From contig LS997564.1 in assembly GCA_000469685.2 (NCBI GenBank), positions 14,984,091 through 15,048,090 of the forward strand: a DNA stretch of 64,000 nucleotides, in the 5' to 3' direction. The stretch comes from Haemonchus contortus (taxonomy: Eukaryota; Nematoda; Chromadorea; Rhabditida; Trichostrongylidae). Numbering within the stretch: the stretch's first letter is position 1; every line of letters begins with the position of its first letter. Made by a program: the position numbers and the translations under genes. Below are positions 33,601 through 46,570 of the stretch, piece by piece. Under the pieces are notes generated by a model. The model was not told the origin of the DNA. It saw only the letters and a list, made by a program, of their open reading frames with translations, and ran no database searches.

Positions 33601-36600
33601 ATGAAATCCTCTTCTGAAGTTATCAACTGCTTTCATCGGGTTTCCCTTCATTGCTGAACCACTTTTAGCATTCACCACTCTATTTTCATGGCCACAACAT
33701 GAACAACAGTTACCTTGAAATGAACCTTCAAGGTCGAAGAGGGAAAGACAAAAAGTCGAAGTAGAAGAAAACTTCGAGAAAGAAGTTTTTATTTGCTTTT
33801 AGATAAACTTTTTATTTATCGAGGTGGACGTTCGTCCCTTTAGGAATTCTGATCTGGATCCCAACATCTTCTACTAATCTTAGAATTTGAAAGAATCCAC
33901 CTGTATCGTGTCAGGATGTGGAATAGTCCATTTTACAAATTGACCGCCATGAAGAAGCATAGGAAGGGACAAGAATCCACCAAATATAAAAGGAGGTATT
34001 ACCAAAACGACCTGAGTGTGAGGCCTTTTGGACGTTTCAGATTAATCACTTCTACTTTCTATGCATCAAAACAGCGAACTAGCACCCGAAATAGCAGCAG
34101 GAAAATGCGTGGACGAGCCAGCTACCTCAAAATTTTCAGAAAACAGACAAGTGACGGCACTACATCATACATCATGCAGGGAACAAGTCCTGGAAGTAAC
34201 TACGTAGGATCACCAAAATTCTCATGCCTTCTATGGTCAGTGGGTGAGTTCCCAACTCATATGGGAGTGAAACACCGTTTGCTAAAACTTTAAGAGCCCC
34301 ATTCAGAGATAGAACTGTATTTTCAGCTTGAGAGTCCTTCCCGTGCACTGAAGCAGTTTATCTTCCTACTTGGGTCAGGTATCATGAAGTCCTGGATCGA
34401 TAGCCGCCCATACCAACAATCTTTGGATGAAACAAAGGCCAACTTGGTCAATCTGGGAGTTGTTTCTTGTGCCAAAGGCGTGACAGTAGCATGGCACTGC
34501 CTCATCTTAGCCAGCCTTCAATCCATTTCTCATTTGAATAAATTAATCTAAAAGATTGAGAACTACAATGAATCATAGTTTCACATGGAATATCCCTTCC
34601 ACTCTTTCTCTCACCATCCATTCATACAGCCAGCTCCGATTACCATTCAAAACTTACGCACTAATCGTACATGACAATCTAGAGGGAACCTAACTGGTAG
34701 ATAACGGAAGCGATCCGTGTGAAGAGGTGCAGAAATGTGAGAAACGGTAAACGGGTGTCTCTGCTGGCAAATGAATTACGACTACCATTTCTAAGGAACG
34801 AACAGAAACCTCCGCCTAATTGTAAACTACTCATTTGATTTAAAGGCGCAGTAATTGTAAACTACTCATTTGATTTAAAGGCACAGTTCACGATAAAAAT
34901 GGTTCCCGAGATTCCCCCACAGAATGAATTTGAGGTCCCCGCGTATAGTATATGGCACTACTAGGTCGGAAAACGTACTAATTAGAGAGTTATAAAGGCT
35001 CGAAGATTGGCTCGTGTGTATCCTCGGACGAGTTTCACCGGCATTGTAGAGGCTGCACCGATCACAAGGGAACCCACGTAGAATGTTCAAACGACTTGTC
35101 ATGATCCATAGCGACAACGAAAAGCAGTTCTGAACAGTTCTGGCTTGATGTAGTCAGCTCCTTGTGCAACTGCAATTACTGAAACCTCGTCCGAATACTC
35201 CTTCCATGTTATTTCCTTTAAGGCAAGCTCGTCCAACCTATATTCCCCACTTTTGAGGTGCCATATTTTTTTCGACGAATTCTCTCGCTTTTTTCACCAC
35301 CGATGATCTTTTCTCAATCTATACTTCCGCTTTTCAAATAAAAACAGGTACCTCAAAATTATCGTGAATTGTGCCTTCAACTATAAGAGGCACAAAATCT
35401 CCAAATTCAAAGTGGATGATTCCAACAATTACTGATCCATGAGCCAGGTAAGGCATGAGAAGAAGAGATAGCGAAATTACAACTAAAATTACAATTTAGC
35501 ACCTGACCCCCATCACCAAGCGTTTCTAATGTGGTAAGGAGTCAGTCGGATCAATTACTCTACCTCACTCTAACTTCTAACTAAGCAGCTTTACCCAATT
35601 CTGCCTTTCCTCCATCCTTTTCCGACCTTTTCAGTTTACCCCTGAAATTCTCTTTTTCCTGACTATCTTCAAATGTAATACGGCTGATTACGGTCCTTTG
35701 AAGCGGTCCAGCTCTACTCTACTGGCAAACACTAGCGTATCAAAAGGGTGTGTGAGAGGAGATACAGCGATTTCCTCAGAAATTGAAGTGAAGATGGTAA
35801 ATACAGTCTATTGAGAATCTACGTAATCCCTAATTTCTAGGGGGAAAAGTGAGACAGCACTTCTGACCAATCAGCAATTACATGGCAAGAGAAAAAGCGA
35901 GAAAATTGAGAACCAAGAACATGATATCGACATCTTTTTCCAACACCTTATCGATTTCCCGGGGAAACTTCAGCGATTCCCGGACAGGGTATCAAATTAA
36001 TAAGATGTAAAGCTCAAAGTCCAGAAATACTAGCCAATACATAATTCTGTACAGTTTCATGAAAGTTAAGTGGTTGGGCTGTGGATAGGGTCGCTAGGCT
36101 TCTGAGGGTTAAAAATTTGACTACAGACCAAACTAGTACACCTTAATTGGTCATGAATTTTGACCATTCATCAAAAGTTCTAAAGCTCAGGAATCCCTTC
36201 ATTACGTACCCCGGAAAGAACTACAACTACGCGGTTCTCGGTCTTTCCTACAACGTCTCAAACACTCTGCAGCTGCAGTGCGAGTACCCTGAACTAACTC
36301 GATGCCCGGAGTGATCCCAAAACTGTCATATAGTTTCCCCTTGCAGACAGCAAAACTATGGTTACATCCAGATCAGGGGTATGGACGTAGACCCTGTTTA
36401 GGTCGTACAAGTCATTTCATCCGAAGCTTCAATTCGACGGATCATATCGGAATGCTGTTTACGTATCTGATAGACGAAGGTCATTGAGCAAATGATGTTT
36501 CTAAGAGTGAAGCATGAGCCCACCCCGCTGGAATTGTGACAACAATACGACAAAGGAAATTCGATTGTCTCACTTTTCTTCGTAATCATAGTAATCACGG

Positions 36601-39600
36601 AAAGGAAAAAAAGAGCAGACGAATCCTGGTTTCTCTCAAGAAATCACACTTTTGAAAACTCAGCAAAAATTGATTGTTCGTTGTCTTATCAACATACTGG
36701 TCTCACTATGGAATTCCAAAAAGTTTCGGAAAACATGACCCTCTTCGTAACTGTAAGACTTTGCAGAAAAAGCTCTTTCAAAACATTACCCAATGCATCC
36801 CTGCCCCGAACACCTAAATTTTTTTAATACTTATCCAGTAGCGCTTTTTCTAAAGATACTACTACAGTACATTGCTTGAACTTCCGAAATCTCTATTCGT
36901 TCGGGAAGGGTCAAGTTCAATCCTCGTTCAATATTCGAAGCAGGATGAAAGGGGAAGACACTTGATTGAAGAACTGTGAACAGCTCGAGTAATAATTCAC
37001 CCTTTCACGATCGACATAATTACTGAGGTAATTCTTTCATTCATTTCTAATATTCCTGTAATCAGGGTCAAGCCTTATGACCCAAGAAATGGCCTTTGTC
37101 AGCTGGAATCCTCCAAGTAAGATCGAGCAAATTACGAGAAGGAGAAGAAGAGGAAAAGGGAAAGAGGAGGGTAAGAAACAGTTCATTGGGAACTCAAAAC
37201 TTGTAGAAGATCAGTGCTTCCAATATGATAACTTTGCTTCAACCCTTGAAACTACCCTTTTCGCCCCGATACCGACTTTTTCTCCTGAACTCCGCAAAAT
37301 ACCCTTGATCCTTCCAATGATTCAAGGCATATATGTTCTTGTCTTGTTTTGCAGTACAACCAAGCAACCATGAGATCAACCATAAGTGTGGGAAATAATG
37401 TGGGAAATCGATTGTAGGTGTTCTCGTTGCAACGTAGTTTTTTCTAACGCGCAATTTACCAGGCAAACAAAGCCAGCGTCAGCCATTCACTTGAGAACGG
37501 ACACCTTCGCACTCAGCCTGCCTATGCTCTATGCTCGGCCAAAAATCACCGGTACTTGAAAGTAAGCCAAGAAATCCTGTCTCCAGTTCTCATACTGTTT
37601 ATCAATGAGATTGGAAGCAAATCTCTAGGGGGTAAACATCAGAAACCCCTCTTTATGAGCTTGTCAATGCCCTGTTTCCAATGATTGGAAGATTGGAAAA
37701 CACGGGCAAAATACACAGCATGGAACAAAAAGAACCTTTAATTCTCTAATCCGCTCTAAACATGGGGTAGATATCCTTTGTTAAGTCTTCTGGGCTTACC
37801 GAAGTGTAGCTCTTTTTTCAAGAGATTCAGAAAAGGGAAGTGAGACCAAAAAAACTCGGAAAAGCGCCGAGGCTATTCCTCATAAAGCCCTACAGCTCCT
37901 CATGTTGAATCATCAAGAAGTAACACCGCAAAATCTATAGCTTCAGGCTCATCGAATCCGCTCGATCACATCTTACCGTTGACCTCCGTTTGGTTCAACT
38001 TGCTACATTCGAATGGGAACGTTTAGCGAACGAGGCCATTCCGCTCGCAATGCAAAGCGCAAGGTCAGACTGCTGCAAAGGAATCCCTGTGAAGCGATCA
38101 AAGAACTCGAATAGAGTTTTTGAGACTTCATTCTAAGCAAGAAATCTCCAAGTGAGAAACGGAGGATCAGGTGCTTTCACGACGTCAAAATAGCAACTTC
38201 GCTCAAAATAGAAAAACTCCCTGGAAAGAAATTGCTGCATTCCTTTCACAAATACTTAATTTTTCCAAATTAAGTTTCTAAGTTTCTTTTCCCGTGCCGT
38301 CATTCAAAGCAATCGTATCCCCTCCTCCTTTCTGCTCATAAACGGACGAGCTGCTTGCGCACATCCCTTAAAAAAACTGCACGAAAACCAGTTTAGTGAA
38401 TTAATGGGGATAGTTAACAAGCCAATATCCCCAGATCTGAGGAAAGATTAATCGGCCTCTGACGCAGTTCATGCAGTTCCGCCTACGAAGGCTGAAAGAT
38501 GACCTGATGAGAATGTATGCATGTCGGATTTATTTCAATTTTATAGCCACCTAACTGAGTTTTTTTTTTCATGAAGAACACATCCTTTGATGATGAGGAG
38601 TACACTAAAATTCATTTCGGCCGAACAGCAAACGCGGTACCTCACTGAATAGACAACAATTCTTGAGTACTGTGACCTGTGTCTAGGACCACCTTTTTCG
38701 TACACATAGAATATTTTCAATAGACAGGAACCAACGTTAAGGAAAGAAATGGGAGATCACTAACGGCCAGAAGTTCCTCTCTCATTTCGTCTTGTTTCAT
38801 GAGAATCCTAAGTAGCACAAAGTTGCACACTCATGTAACTGATTTCCAATCAACTATAAACATCCAAGTACTTCTCCTGGGAGCAATTTACGTCCTTTCA
38901 AAAAACTGAAGACTTAGATCCATCGAGGGAACTATGACTGGAAAACCATTGAGCAGGCAAGGTCAAGCTGGGTTTAGGCATAATGAAGGAAAAGGAGCGC
39001 CGTGTCTGGAAAGCATAGATATTGGTTCAGTTCCGTCCAGGGCGGAAGTTTGGCCGTAATTCTCCATCATTGTGAAATACATATTTTCTTGATTCAAGAG
39101 ACAAACCGAACGAGCCAGAGCATGCATAATGCCTTATGGTATTCAGTCACGTCTCTTCCAAGCACCGCTGATCTCTTCCGATCCCAAAACCCCGCAATCC
39201 CCCTGCTGACATCATCGTACCAGACATATCTCTCCCATCGTATCATTCTCTCTCAATCAAGAACACCTTGAGTGCGCCGAAGGCTAAAAAAGGAAGAAGG
39301 AAAAATGCGCGCTCCGATCAGACCACCACCGATTCCCCCACTAACGCCACCGGAAAGAGAATCACCGTGATCATTCGTGGAGATAACAATACAGCTGCGA
39401 TTCTTAGCAGTGCAGTTCAAGTGCAGACACCACTGCAGATTACACCTGTTTTCCTTGCAACTTCACTTATCAATTTCACACTTTCAATCAGGTTATGAGG
39501 AAGCGGGGAACTGGAACCTATAACTCATAGCTCACCTAATGGAAATTGAAATCGCACAGTTCTGGGAACTCTGGCTACCTAATTTGTATCCAGAACGTCT

Positions 39601-40112
39601 AATGAGGTCTAGCTAGTGCACAAATAACGTCGAAAAGGCAAAAAGTGAGAAAGTCTTATATGGTGACTAGCACATTGAGCATTTTTTGTTAAGGAAACAT
39701 CCAAATTCTAGAGCTTGAACGATTCCAAGAAGTTTTTCAAAGCGAAAGTGAAGTTATACTAGCCTAGATTCTCTATATTGAGCATATAAAATTATGACTC
39801 AAATGACTTTCACTCTATGGATTCAAATTGTACATAGAGTACAAAAGTATAAAGAATTGTACAAGAGAAAAAGACAAAGAACGAACTGTAGGAAATATCG
39901 AGTAAAAAAGAAATAGCTAGAAACCAAAGCTATTAAAGATTAAATCGAATAAGAATCAGATGGAAAACTAACGAGTATATAACGTACCTTCCAATTTGAA
40001 TAGTAATGTTTGCTGTCAACAATTTCACGCCAATCCGGTGTCACCAAATAGCCCATATACGAGATGCTGCCAATCACTATTGTGCTTAACGTCAGCCATT
40101 TTGCCCATCCCC
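24616..40112 (-). CDS. psd-1: Phosphatidylserine decarboxylase, mitochondrial (psd-1)
   Basis: Makes phosphatidylethanolamine from phosphatidylserine at the mitochondrial inner membrane. Eight exons in - order: 40112-39988 (membrane segment [14 protein letters not shown], then [18 protein letters not shown]), 32399-32241 ([18 protein letters not shown]), 27456-27382 ([19 protein letters not shown]), 27164-27042 ([20 protein letters not shown]), 26146-26041 ([20 protein letters not shown]), 25972-25818 ([16 protein letters not shown]), 25732-25601 ([12 protein letters not shown]) and 24705-24616 ([10 protein letters not shown], stop TAA). All junctions are GT-AG and in phase. LGST is the self-cleavage site that yields the pyruvoyl-bearing alpha subunit, so about 33 residues form that subunit. 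HAFHSP and SPADG are family motifs. The gene is stretched by introns of 4.8 and 7.6 kb. The first listed exon starts in phase 1, so at least one upstream exon with the mitochondrial presequence is missing. Confidence 0.93.
24768..25065 (-). repeat. SINE copy, near full length
   Basis: Complete reverse copy: tail 'aagggataaggaataagtct', centre 'tgtggccagccgatgtacaa' and 'tcctcccagacgagcctggt', and a tRNA-like head complement with B box (ggtttgaacccgtg) and A box (gcgccacttgccactaaatcacc). It is inserted in the last intron of psd-1. Confidence 0.8.
26309..26800 (+). mobile_element. Mariner-type transposase relic
   Basis: Starts with a terminal-repeat-like attgggttctccgaaaagtttcg. Broken + strand frames downstream resemble the mariner N-terminal region: SQAAR near 26,560, then [15 protein letters not shown] near 26,650, comparable to the LEDxPRSGR helix-turn-helix end. 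Stops are frequent and no right end was found. It lies in the psd-1 intron between exons at 27,042 and 26,146. Confidence 0.45.
30070..30577 (+). mobile_element. TA-flanked 508-bp inverted-repeat element, copy 2
   Basis: Terminal repeats CAGTAGCGCTCAAAAGTATT and AATACTTTTGAGCGCTACTA, flanked by TA (30,068-30,069 and 30,578-30,579). The interior is colinear with the copy at 48,606-49,131 but more diverged. Non-autonomous, in a psd-1 intron. Confidence 0.85.
31250..31800. other. Pyrimidine-rich, G-poor tract
   Basis: For about 550 bases the + strand is dominated by C, T and A with few G (for example catcccttatcagcctttac, tactatcactccgtctcac). No open reading frame or tandem unit explains it. 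It lies in a psd-1 intron. Confidence 0.5.
34818..34887. repeat. 35-bp tandem duplication
   Basis: Two adjacent units, taattgtaaactactcattt gatttaaaggcgcag and the same ending ggcacag, differ at one base. Recent local duplication inside a psd-1 intron. Confidence 0.9.
35116..35330 (+). repeat. Repeat family R copy
   Basis: Shares 'ggcttgatgtagtcagct', then ccttgtgcaactgcaattactgaaacctcgtcc-like text and 'cacttttgaggtgccat' with 61,530-61,850 in the same order. Diverged, no coding capacity recognised. Confidence 0.65.
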
Positions 40113-41714
40113 CTGAAATTCATTTGAAAATTTTCGGGGACTTTGAATCTGCCTCTGTGAAAACACAGCACTCCACATAAGCAATCAAGGTTTCAATCAT
40201 AAAATTTTGAAAAACTCAATTATCTTGTCTTAGTATAGTCCAGTGGAAACCAACATTGATTATAACTCTCATTTTCTTTTTTTCTGATTTTCAAAGTAAA
40301 ATCATTGACAGAACACAGTTCTATCCCTGAACAACTGGGAGATATGATTGTCGCAAAGAGGTACCAATGAACACATAGATACCGAATCGAGGTTAGATTC
40401 GAAGCAAAAGTCCGTTGAATACTGCGGCCGACATAATCATCACTTTCAACAAGACGGAATAATGTCCAGTTAAGCCACTTATATATGGCCAAAAAGAGCT
40501 ATGAACGGTGGCTGGTCATTCCAAAATATTGCTCAAAGCTACCGCCCATTTTGATGTTATTTGTGAACTAGAACACGAAAGGGATGCATGGCGCACCCTG
40601 GTAGTAGACCTACTCTTTGAGAGTCCTGAATGGGCTACTGAGTTCCGTTCAAATAGTGAATAAACTACGGTCTCTTTTACAGTAGCTGCTACCATCAAGA
40701 CATTCAAATCAGTTCTGGTAGGACAGTCTTCTCTTGGCACTCGCTATCGTCATTTGGATTGACCAAGTTGGGGAGAGCGGTGGTACACACGAAGGTGGTG
40801 GATGAAGGAGCCCTCTAGAAGGCGAACCGTCACAAGGGAACATATGCGCAACCCTGGAAATGTCGCTTTTTGAGCGATTATAGTAAATCGAGTCCTGTGG
40901 CATTCCATTGTGCCCTCAAAGCACATAAACTATTGGTCCTTTATCACTATTGTCTCTTATTACATTAAACCGTACCGGAACATAAACGAGACCCGACTTC
41001 CGAATTATGCGATTCGACGTCGTCGGAATATAACAAGTTTCTCACGACTGTCAGTTCAGAATTCATCAAAACCGACGAAACCCCCGTAAAAACGCTAATT
41101 GTTACATTTCTCTTCGATAATTAGAGCACTACACGACATGGAAATGGCAAAAAGTTTCCCACGGACACCAATCATCAGCTTGGAGCATTCGCTGTAATCT
41201 TTCCCGTCGAGATGATAGCCGGCTTCCTGATGATGTCGTTAGCACTACTGGCCAGCCACCTCCATACGTGATGCGATTGCAAAGGAGTAACATAAAATGA
41301 ACACACTCGGTTCTAGCCATGATGAGAGTATAACTAACATCGTATACGTAATTAGTGATCAATAAACGGCAATCACACGATATCACCGCATCACGGTTGA
41401 GTAGAAGAAAGGTTGTTACTATTTCAAAGCTTCAGACTGAATACGGTTGGTTGCAGATGACTTTGACTTTGGTGGTTGACTCCAAAATATTCAGGAATCT
41501 CATTTATAACGAGGATATCCCATTTAGAGCAAGATATAGGGCTCCAATGATGAGAAAATTACCATGGCAATCGTAAAATATGAACTCAAATAGTCCCGAT
41601 AACTGTCAGCTTCAGAATAAAAGGGAGTGATGGAGATAGAAAGGCAAAAGGCCCACATTTCCAGCTTGGATGTCGGCTCACAGCTGATAGCATGTATTGT
41701 GTCAGTTTCCCACT

Positions 41715-41825
41715 GATTGGGGGAGTGGGGGAGGGAGGAAGCGAGGAAGGGAAGAGAGGGAGGAGAGGAAGGTGTAGCAATCGAAGACGTGGGCTTAGAA
41801 AAAGAAAAGAATAAAAGAAGAGAAC
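41715..41825 (+). other. Polypurine tract with G runs
   Basis: About 110 bases that are almost all A and G on the + strand, starting gattgggggagtgggggag and including several runs of three to five G. Such tracts can form triplex or four-stranded DNA. No gene association is evident. Confidence 0.6.
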
Positions 41826-42421
41826 CGCAGACAATCAGTACCTGTTCGAGCTTGGGTCTCAAAACCTACTTATCTGATAAGTTGGGATCGTAATCGGGTA
41901 CTTGAAGGATTTCGATAATGAAACGATGACAAACGGAATCATGAAGTTTCTCTATCGATATTACAGAACCCCCTATCATCATTTATCTCGGAAGTTTCTG
42001 ATCGAACAAAGAACGCGACAAGGAATTCGATACATTTCCCCTCTCAAGTTTTCTGATAGAACCCCTGATATGTCAGCGTCCGACGCATGTCTGCATCCGT
42101 ACACATGCGTGTCTGTTTATTCTGTTTTGACGAAATGTCCTGTTTACTTACATATGAGTAAAGGGAAGAGTAAAGGCAATCAAAGCCCAATGGCGTCACT
42201 TTCTCTAAGACGAAATGATGCTTTCAACCTATCACTAATCGATTTAATCATCAAATGAGGCAGAAGACCTACACAGATGTAAGCTGCTTATGTAAAAAGA
42301 AAGCAAAGAAAGTCAAAGTAGCAAAGATCAGAGGCCACTTGGTACTTGAACGCGATAAAATATAAGAAGATGACTGAGATTCATTGAGGAACTGTATCGT
42401 TTTCAAAGACGACTAATACTG

Positions 42422-42509
42422 GAGGAAGGAATTCAGTAAAGAGCCGGTCGAAGAGATCCTCGATTTTTAGTGCGGGAGGCCTAGGAGAGGAAGGAATTCA
42501 GTAAAGAAG
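42422..42509. repeat. Interrupted direct repeat, 22 bp
   Basis: gaggaaggaattcagtaaag occurs twice, about 65 bases apart, with nearly exact identity. No further structure seen. Confidence 0.7.
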
Positions 42510-44386
42510 TGAAAGGACTGGTTTTTTTCTCTATTCCATACTTAGATACCACACAGGTGGCCTAAATAGTAAGACTATGAATGACTGAACAAACTTCTTC
42601 GGTGCTATCAAGAACTGAAGAACTCCAATGCCGCTGATCTCTACTGCTCAAAGATTTTTCACTTTTGCAGTTGCGTGTTGTGGTAAAATTATCCTCAAAA
42701 AAAAGAGCACTTTTATACCACTCTCTCACTCCGACGCGTGATTGGTCATTTCTGAAAAAGAACACTAAAATAAACAAAAAAAGTGCCGATGACATTTTCA
42801 GGTGCACTCTGGAATGTTCTGTCCTTCACGCGAACAATCGATTACTCACCCAGTTGTATGACTCATTCAGGAGAATCCTACCGTAATGAGGGACACGCGT
42901 CCCACGTCATCAAACATAATTCGATCGTCCGGGAATACTTAATATCGCAAAGTATGCACAATTAGGAAACCTTACTAGATAAGATGTGGGAGGAGAGACA
43001 GAAGATAATCGAGATTTTCTTAAGCTCGCCGCCACCCACTGAGACCTTTCAGAGATGACGGCAGCAGAGCGAAATGTCTCCTCAGAGAATTCGTTCGTCA
43101 CGAAAACAGACTTCATTCTACATTCCATGGCATTCATTGGTCCAAGAAAATCAATGACCCACAACGAAAGACGCATTTCGAAGATAATTCCTAGCCACCC
43201 CTTCCGACGAAAAAAAAACTAGAGTACTCTTTGAGTTCTGGCTCCGATTGGCCTCTACGACAGAGACCAAGACTGCCCGTTCAGCGGCTTTTTCTCTCCT
43301 AAGCATCCAATTCCGCTTCGGCGAACCAGCTGACGTAAGTGGTGGCCAATGAGTTCACAGCGAGGACAATATTTGCGGGCGCTGTTCATGGACATTTCGG
43401 GGACGAGATCGAGGGAACAAGTGAAACCAGCCCGAGCCTTTGCAGGTCAGGTGACAAGAGTGGCACGTGCGATAGAACACGAGGACTTGAGAGCGACGGA
43501 AAAAATAACAATTCCCACGCGCCGATACTTTTGAAAACGCGATCAAAGATCGTCGATGATCGGCCAAAGAAAGAATTGAAGGTCAGTCTGAACAAACACC
43601 CCAGAGCACCTGACCTCACGCGTAGTCCCTTTTTAGCACCCCTTTATTCGGATCTTTCAGAATTTCAAAAAAGACTGAAAAATTTCAGACTTAACGTCAT
43701 CTAATTCGGAAGAAGATTGAAATGCCTCAGAGCATTTTACGTAGAATCAATTTGGTAGTAATTTTTACAGCTAATTTGCCAGAAACATCATTTAATAAGT
43801 GTAACAAGCTGTGAAAAAAAAACTATAACCATTTCTACAAATCAGTAAAAATTAGAAGCAAATCAGTAAAATTTGAAAGCAGCAAACATCATCCAATAAG
43901 CGTAATAAGTCGTAAATAAAGCTTGTAATCAGTGATAATCCATAATACCTGTAAATATGTATAACCTCAGCCCTCAAAACCCAAATCGAGTCTTTGGCCG
44001 TTTTCAGAGCTAAATTCTGTTGAGTACCCCTCAAAATTATACGGTCCCCTTATTATTTCTTATCCAGATACTACTCCCAAACCTAAACCCTCCCTATTTA
44101 CCCACCATCAAACAAAACCTTGTCCGAGGCCATCTATCCATAAACAGCTATGACTCATCGACTACCCAGTTCGTTTGCATGGATAATTTCCCAGTGACAT
44201 TGACAAACAAAAAGCAATTTTGAGCTTAACAGGCATAGAAACATGATTATTAGTAATAAGCCGCTGTAGGACCTGGAGCTGATGTTATAATGATCGAAAA
44301 AGTTTTTTTAGGAAACGAAAAGGGCGATAAAAACATTCGGGAGTATATAATGCGATAATTTTGTGAAAAGACAGAAATTTACTTAC

Positions 44387-44486
44387 AAACTGGTATAAAA
44401 ACTAGTAGTGGATGTAGAACGATGTCGAACCAACTGGAGCTATCCTGTATGAGCATCAGCATCTCGGCTTTTGGTAGGGGAAACTC
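44387..44486 (-). CDS. Candidate upstream exon, possibly psd-1 5' end
   Basis: On the - strand, after an acceptor-like cgttgtag, an open segment encodes EFPLPKAEMLMLIQDSSSWF followed by DIVLHPLLVFIPV and ends at a perfect GTAAGT donor. It ends in phase 1. The first recognised psd-1 exon (40,112) starts with the two bases needed to finish that codon, which would make a tryptophan. The hydrophobic end would lead straight into the psd-1 membrane segment. There is no recognised homology, and phase agreement alone has a one in three chance. Confidence 0.3.
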
Positions 44487-44599
44487 CTACAACGATTTCA
44501 CGGTAGTCTCGATAGTCTCTGTTAGGGATCGATTGGCGAGCGTAATGTGAGGTTCGGACGGGAATGTGTGTTTCAGATTAGATCTCTTAACCAGTTGTT

Positions 44600-44770
44600 C
44601 TCTGTCCGAAAACCCGACCAATACGAGACACAACACACCGTCACCCGATCGCGACGCACCCAAATAGTAAATGGGAACAAGGCGAAGGCGGGGCGCGCCC
44701 CCGCTCGCGCAGCTGCACAACACCCCCACCTGCACCTCGCCCCGCCCCGATTCCCACAAGATGGCCAAGG
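44600..44770. promoter_or_regulatory. GC-rich, CpG-dense island
   Basis: A sharp GC peak (gcgaaggcggggcgcgcccc, ctcgcgcagctgcacaacac, cctcgccccgccccgattcc) in otherwise AT-rich DNA. It lies just upstream, in the - direction, of the candidate exon at 44,387-44,486 and could be a promoter or 5' UTR. Open frames across it on both strands are expected from the composition and are not taken as genes. Confidence 0.35.
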
Positions 44771-46510
44771 AGCCTTCGATGCACAGCATCACGCTGGCTG
44801 GCACATCGTGTTGACTGCTGCGAGCTGCTGTTGATCTCTGAGCTAACGGCGGGGAGGAGCGACGATGAAGGCAGGAGCTACGACGTCATTACTTAACGCA
44901 ATCAAATTTCATTTCGGAAATGTCACTTTCTCCGCGTTTTTGAGTGACACAGCAGTCCAAAATGGATAATTCCCAGCTGTTACTCAACGGAGGGCCATAC
45001 GTTCCAGAGAAATACGACTGGGGAACTTTTTTAAGTGCGACTAGTACTGGAAAATCTTCCTACAGAGGCGTAAGCGAAGGATAATCTTCAAACCGATCTG
45101 ATAATTACAACCGTCAGAATTAAGGCCTGCAATTTGAAAAAGGATGCCCTGTAAACATGAAGGAAAAGAGAGAAAATTGAAAAAAAAATGTGAAAACCTC
45201 CCAATGAATCATGCCATTCAAACCACTATACAAGACCATTGGGAAATATGTAGGGAGGTAGCGTAATGAGATTGGAAATAAATTGTTGATGTGAGAAAAT
45301 GAAGCAAAGATAACGAGTAGCAACAAAAAAGACCATTTAATGAATCAGAGACAACGTAAATGTCGAACGACACTCGGAATTAGATGTGCGTAAGAGTTTT
45401 AGAATTGTTTCCGCTTGAATTCCACCATGGAGAAGGCCCACTCTTCTGCTCATTACTTTCTACGCCTGTACAAAGTTCCAAAAAAAATTTACTGCCGGAG
45501 TTACAAAAACATCAAAGTAGACAGCGTCCCTCGAGTTCGGATGATTACCTTATTGCAGAAGGCGCATGCCACCGTCAAAACATTCGATTCAACTCATTAC
45601 TTCCTCATGAAGTGGCATACATGTTATTTCCAACAGGAGATACACTCCATATTAAAATAAGCCGTGGTTTAATGAGTTAAAATGTCCTAGTCGACCTGGA
45701 TCGCCTACTCGGAACGAAGCTTACAAAAGCAAAATTCTGACTTGATAGGGAAGAAGAAGTCTCCAAGTGAGGTAAATACGAGTACAACTCCCTCTGTAGT
45801 TCTGCAAGGGATTGACTGCGCTGAGCATCCCGATGGATTCTTCATTCCTCATGGAACACTATGCCGTACCTGTTTACAGAGATCTCTCATCGGAATGCCC
45901 TACGTAGTTGAGTCCATTCAAAATTACAAAGACAGTTAAATGCGTATTTATCTGGCACAAAATCTTACTGCACTTCCCTATCTCTCATGTCAGAGTTTCG
46001 GTAAGACCATCCCAGACAAGGTACTGATGTCCAGAACGCCATATTAATGCGGAAGTCAAACTGAGAGTACCTCTAGGCTTCAAATTTTAATAATTTGCCA
46101 TTTTAGACCCCAACCCGACTGCAGTTTCAGTGTAAATACTATCAAATAGCATCTACCGCCGGAAAAGCTCAACTTTTCTCTCATATTCGCGAGATCATCC
46201 TCGTCATACCTTTAGACCTTCTGGTGATTCCTCAGAGTCCTTAGACCAAAAATGTTTCAGTTACCCAGCAGATCCTTAGCCATTTCCCTATCTTCACTGA
46301 GACTTTTCGAGAATTAATATGCCTATGTAAGCATCTTTTTCGTACGCCTTTTGCAAGAGAAGGAAGACAAAAAAATCCGACTAGAAACAATTGCATGAAG
46401 CGCATAAGATTGCGGAATCAAGGAAAACATCTTGAGCAGACTGAAAACAGTCGATGGCGATTAATATCAAACAAAACAAAGTATAAAAACAGATGAAAAA
46501 ACTCGAGATA

Positions 46511-46570
46511 GAGAATGAAATGATTGATATTGAGTTGACAGAGGATGAAATGATTGATATTGAGTTGACC
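46511..46570. repeat. 30-bp tandem duplication
   Basis: Two adjacent units read gagaatgaaatgattgatat tgagttgaca and gaggatgaaatgattgatat tgagttgacc, differing at two bases. On the + strand the open frame through it repeats EMIDIELT, but there is no evidence of coding use. Confidence 0.9.

Larger units (their letters stand above)
32400..39987. other. Large psd-1 intron, no gene recognised
   Basis: A 7.6-kb intron. Two + strand open frames (33,068-33,367, 99 residues, Lys/Ser-rich; 33,916-34,293, 125 residues, Arg/Ser-rich) have no recognisable domain and are probably chance. It contains a 35-bp tandem duplication (34,818-34,887) and a copy of repeat family R (35,116-35,330). Confidence 0.5.
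40113..44386. other. No gene recognised; possible 5' intron of psd-1
   Basis: No exon could be supported. Features seen are a purine-rich tract at 41,715-41,825 with several G runs and an interrupted direct repeat at 42,422-42,509. If the candidate exon at 44,387-44,486 belongs to psd-1 this is one intron. Confidence 0.4.

Noticed and set aside
33916..34293. 125-residue + strand frame
   Set aside because: Composition is Arg/Ser/Lys-rich without a domain, and it lies in a psd-1 intron on the opposite strand.
44487..44834. Overlapping long frames on both strands in the GC-rich island
   Set aside because: High GC suppresses stop codons, so open frames there are expected by chance.
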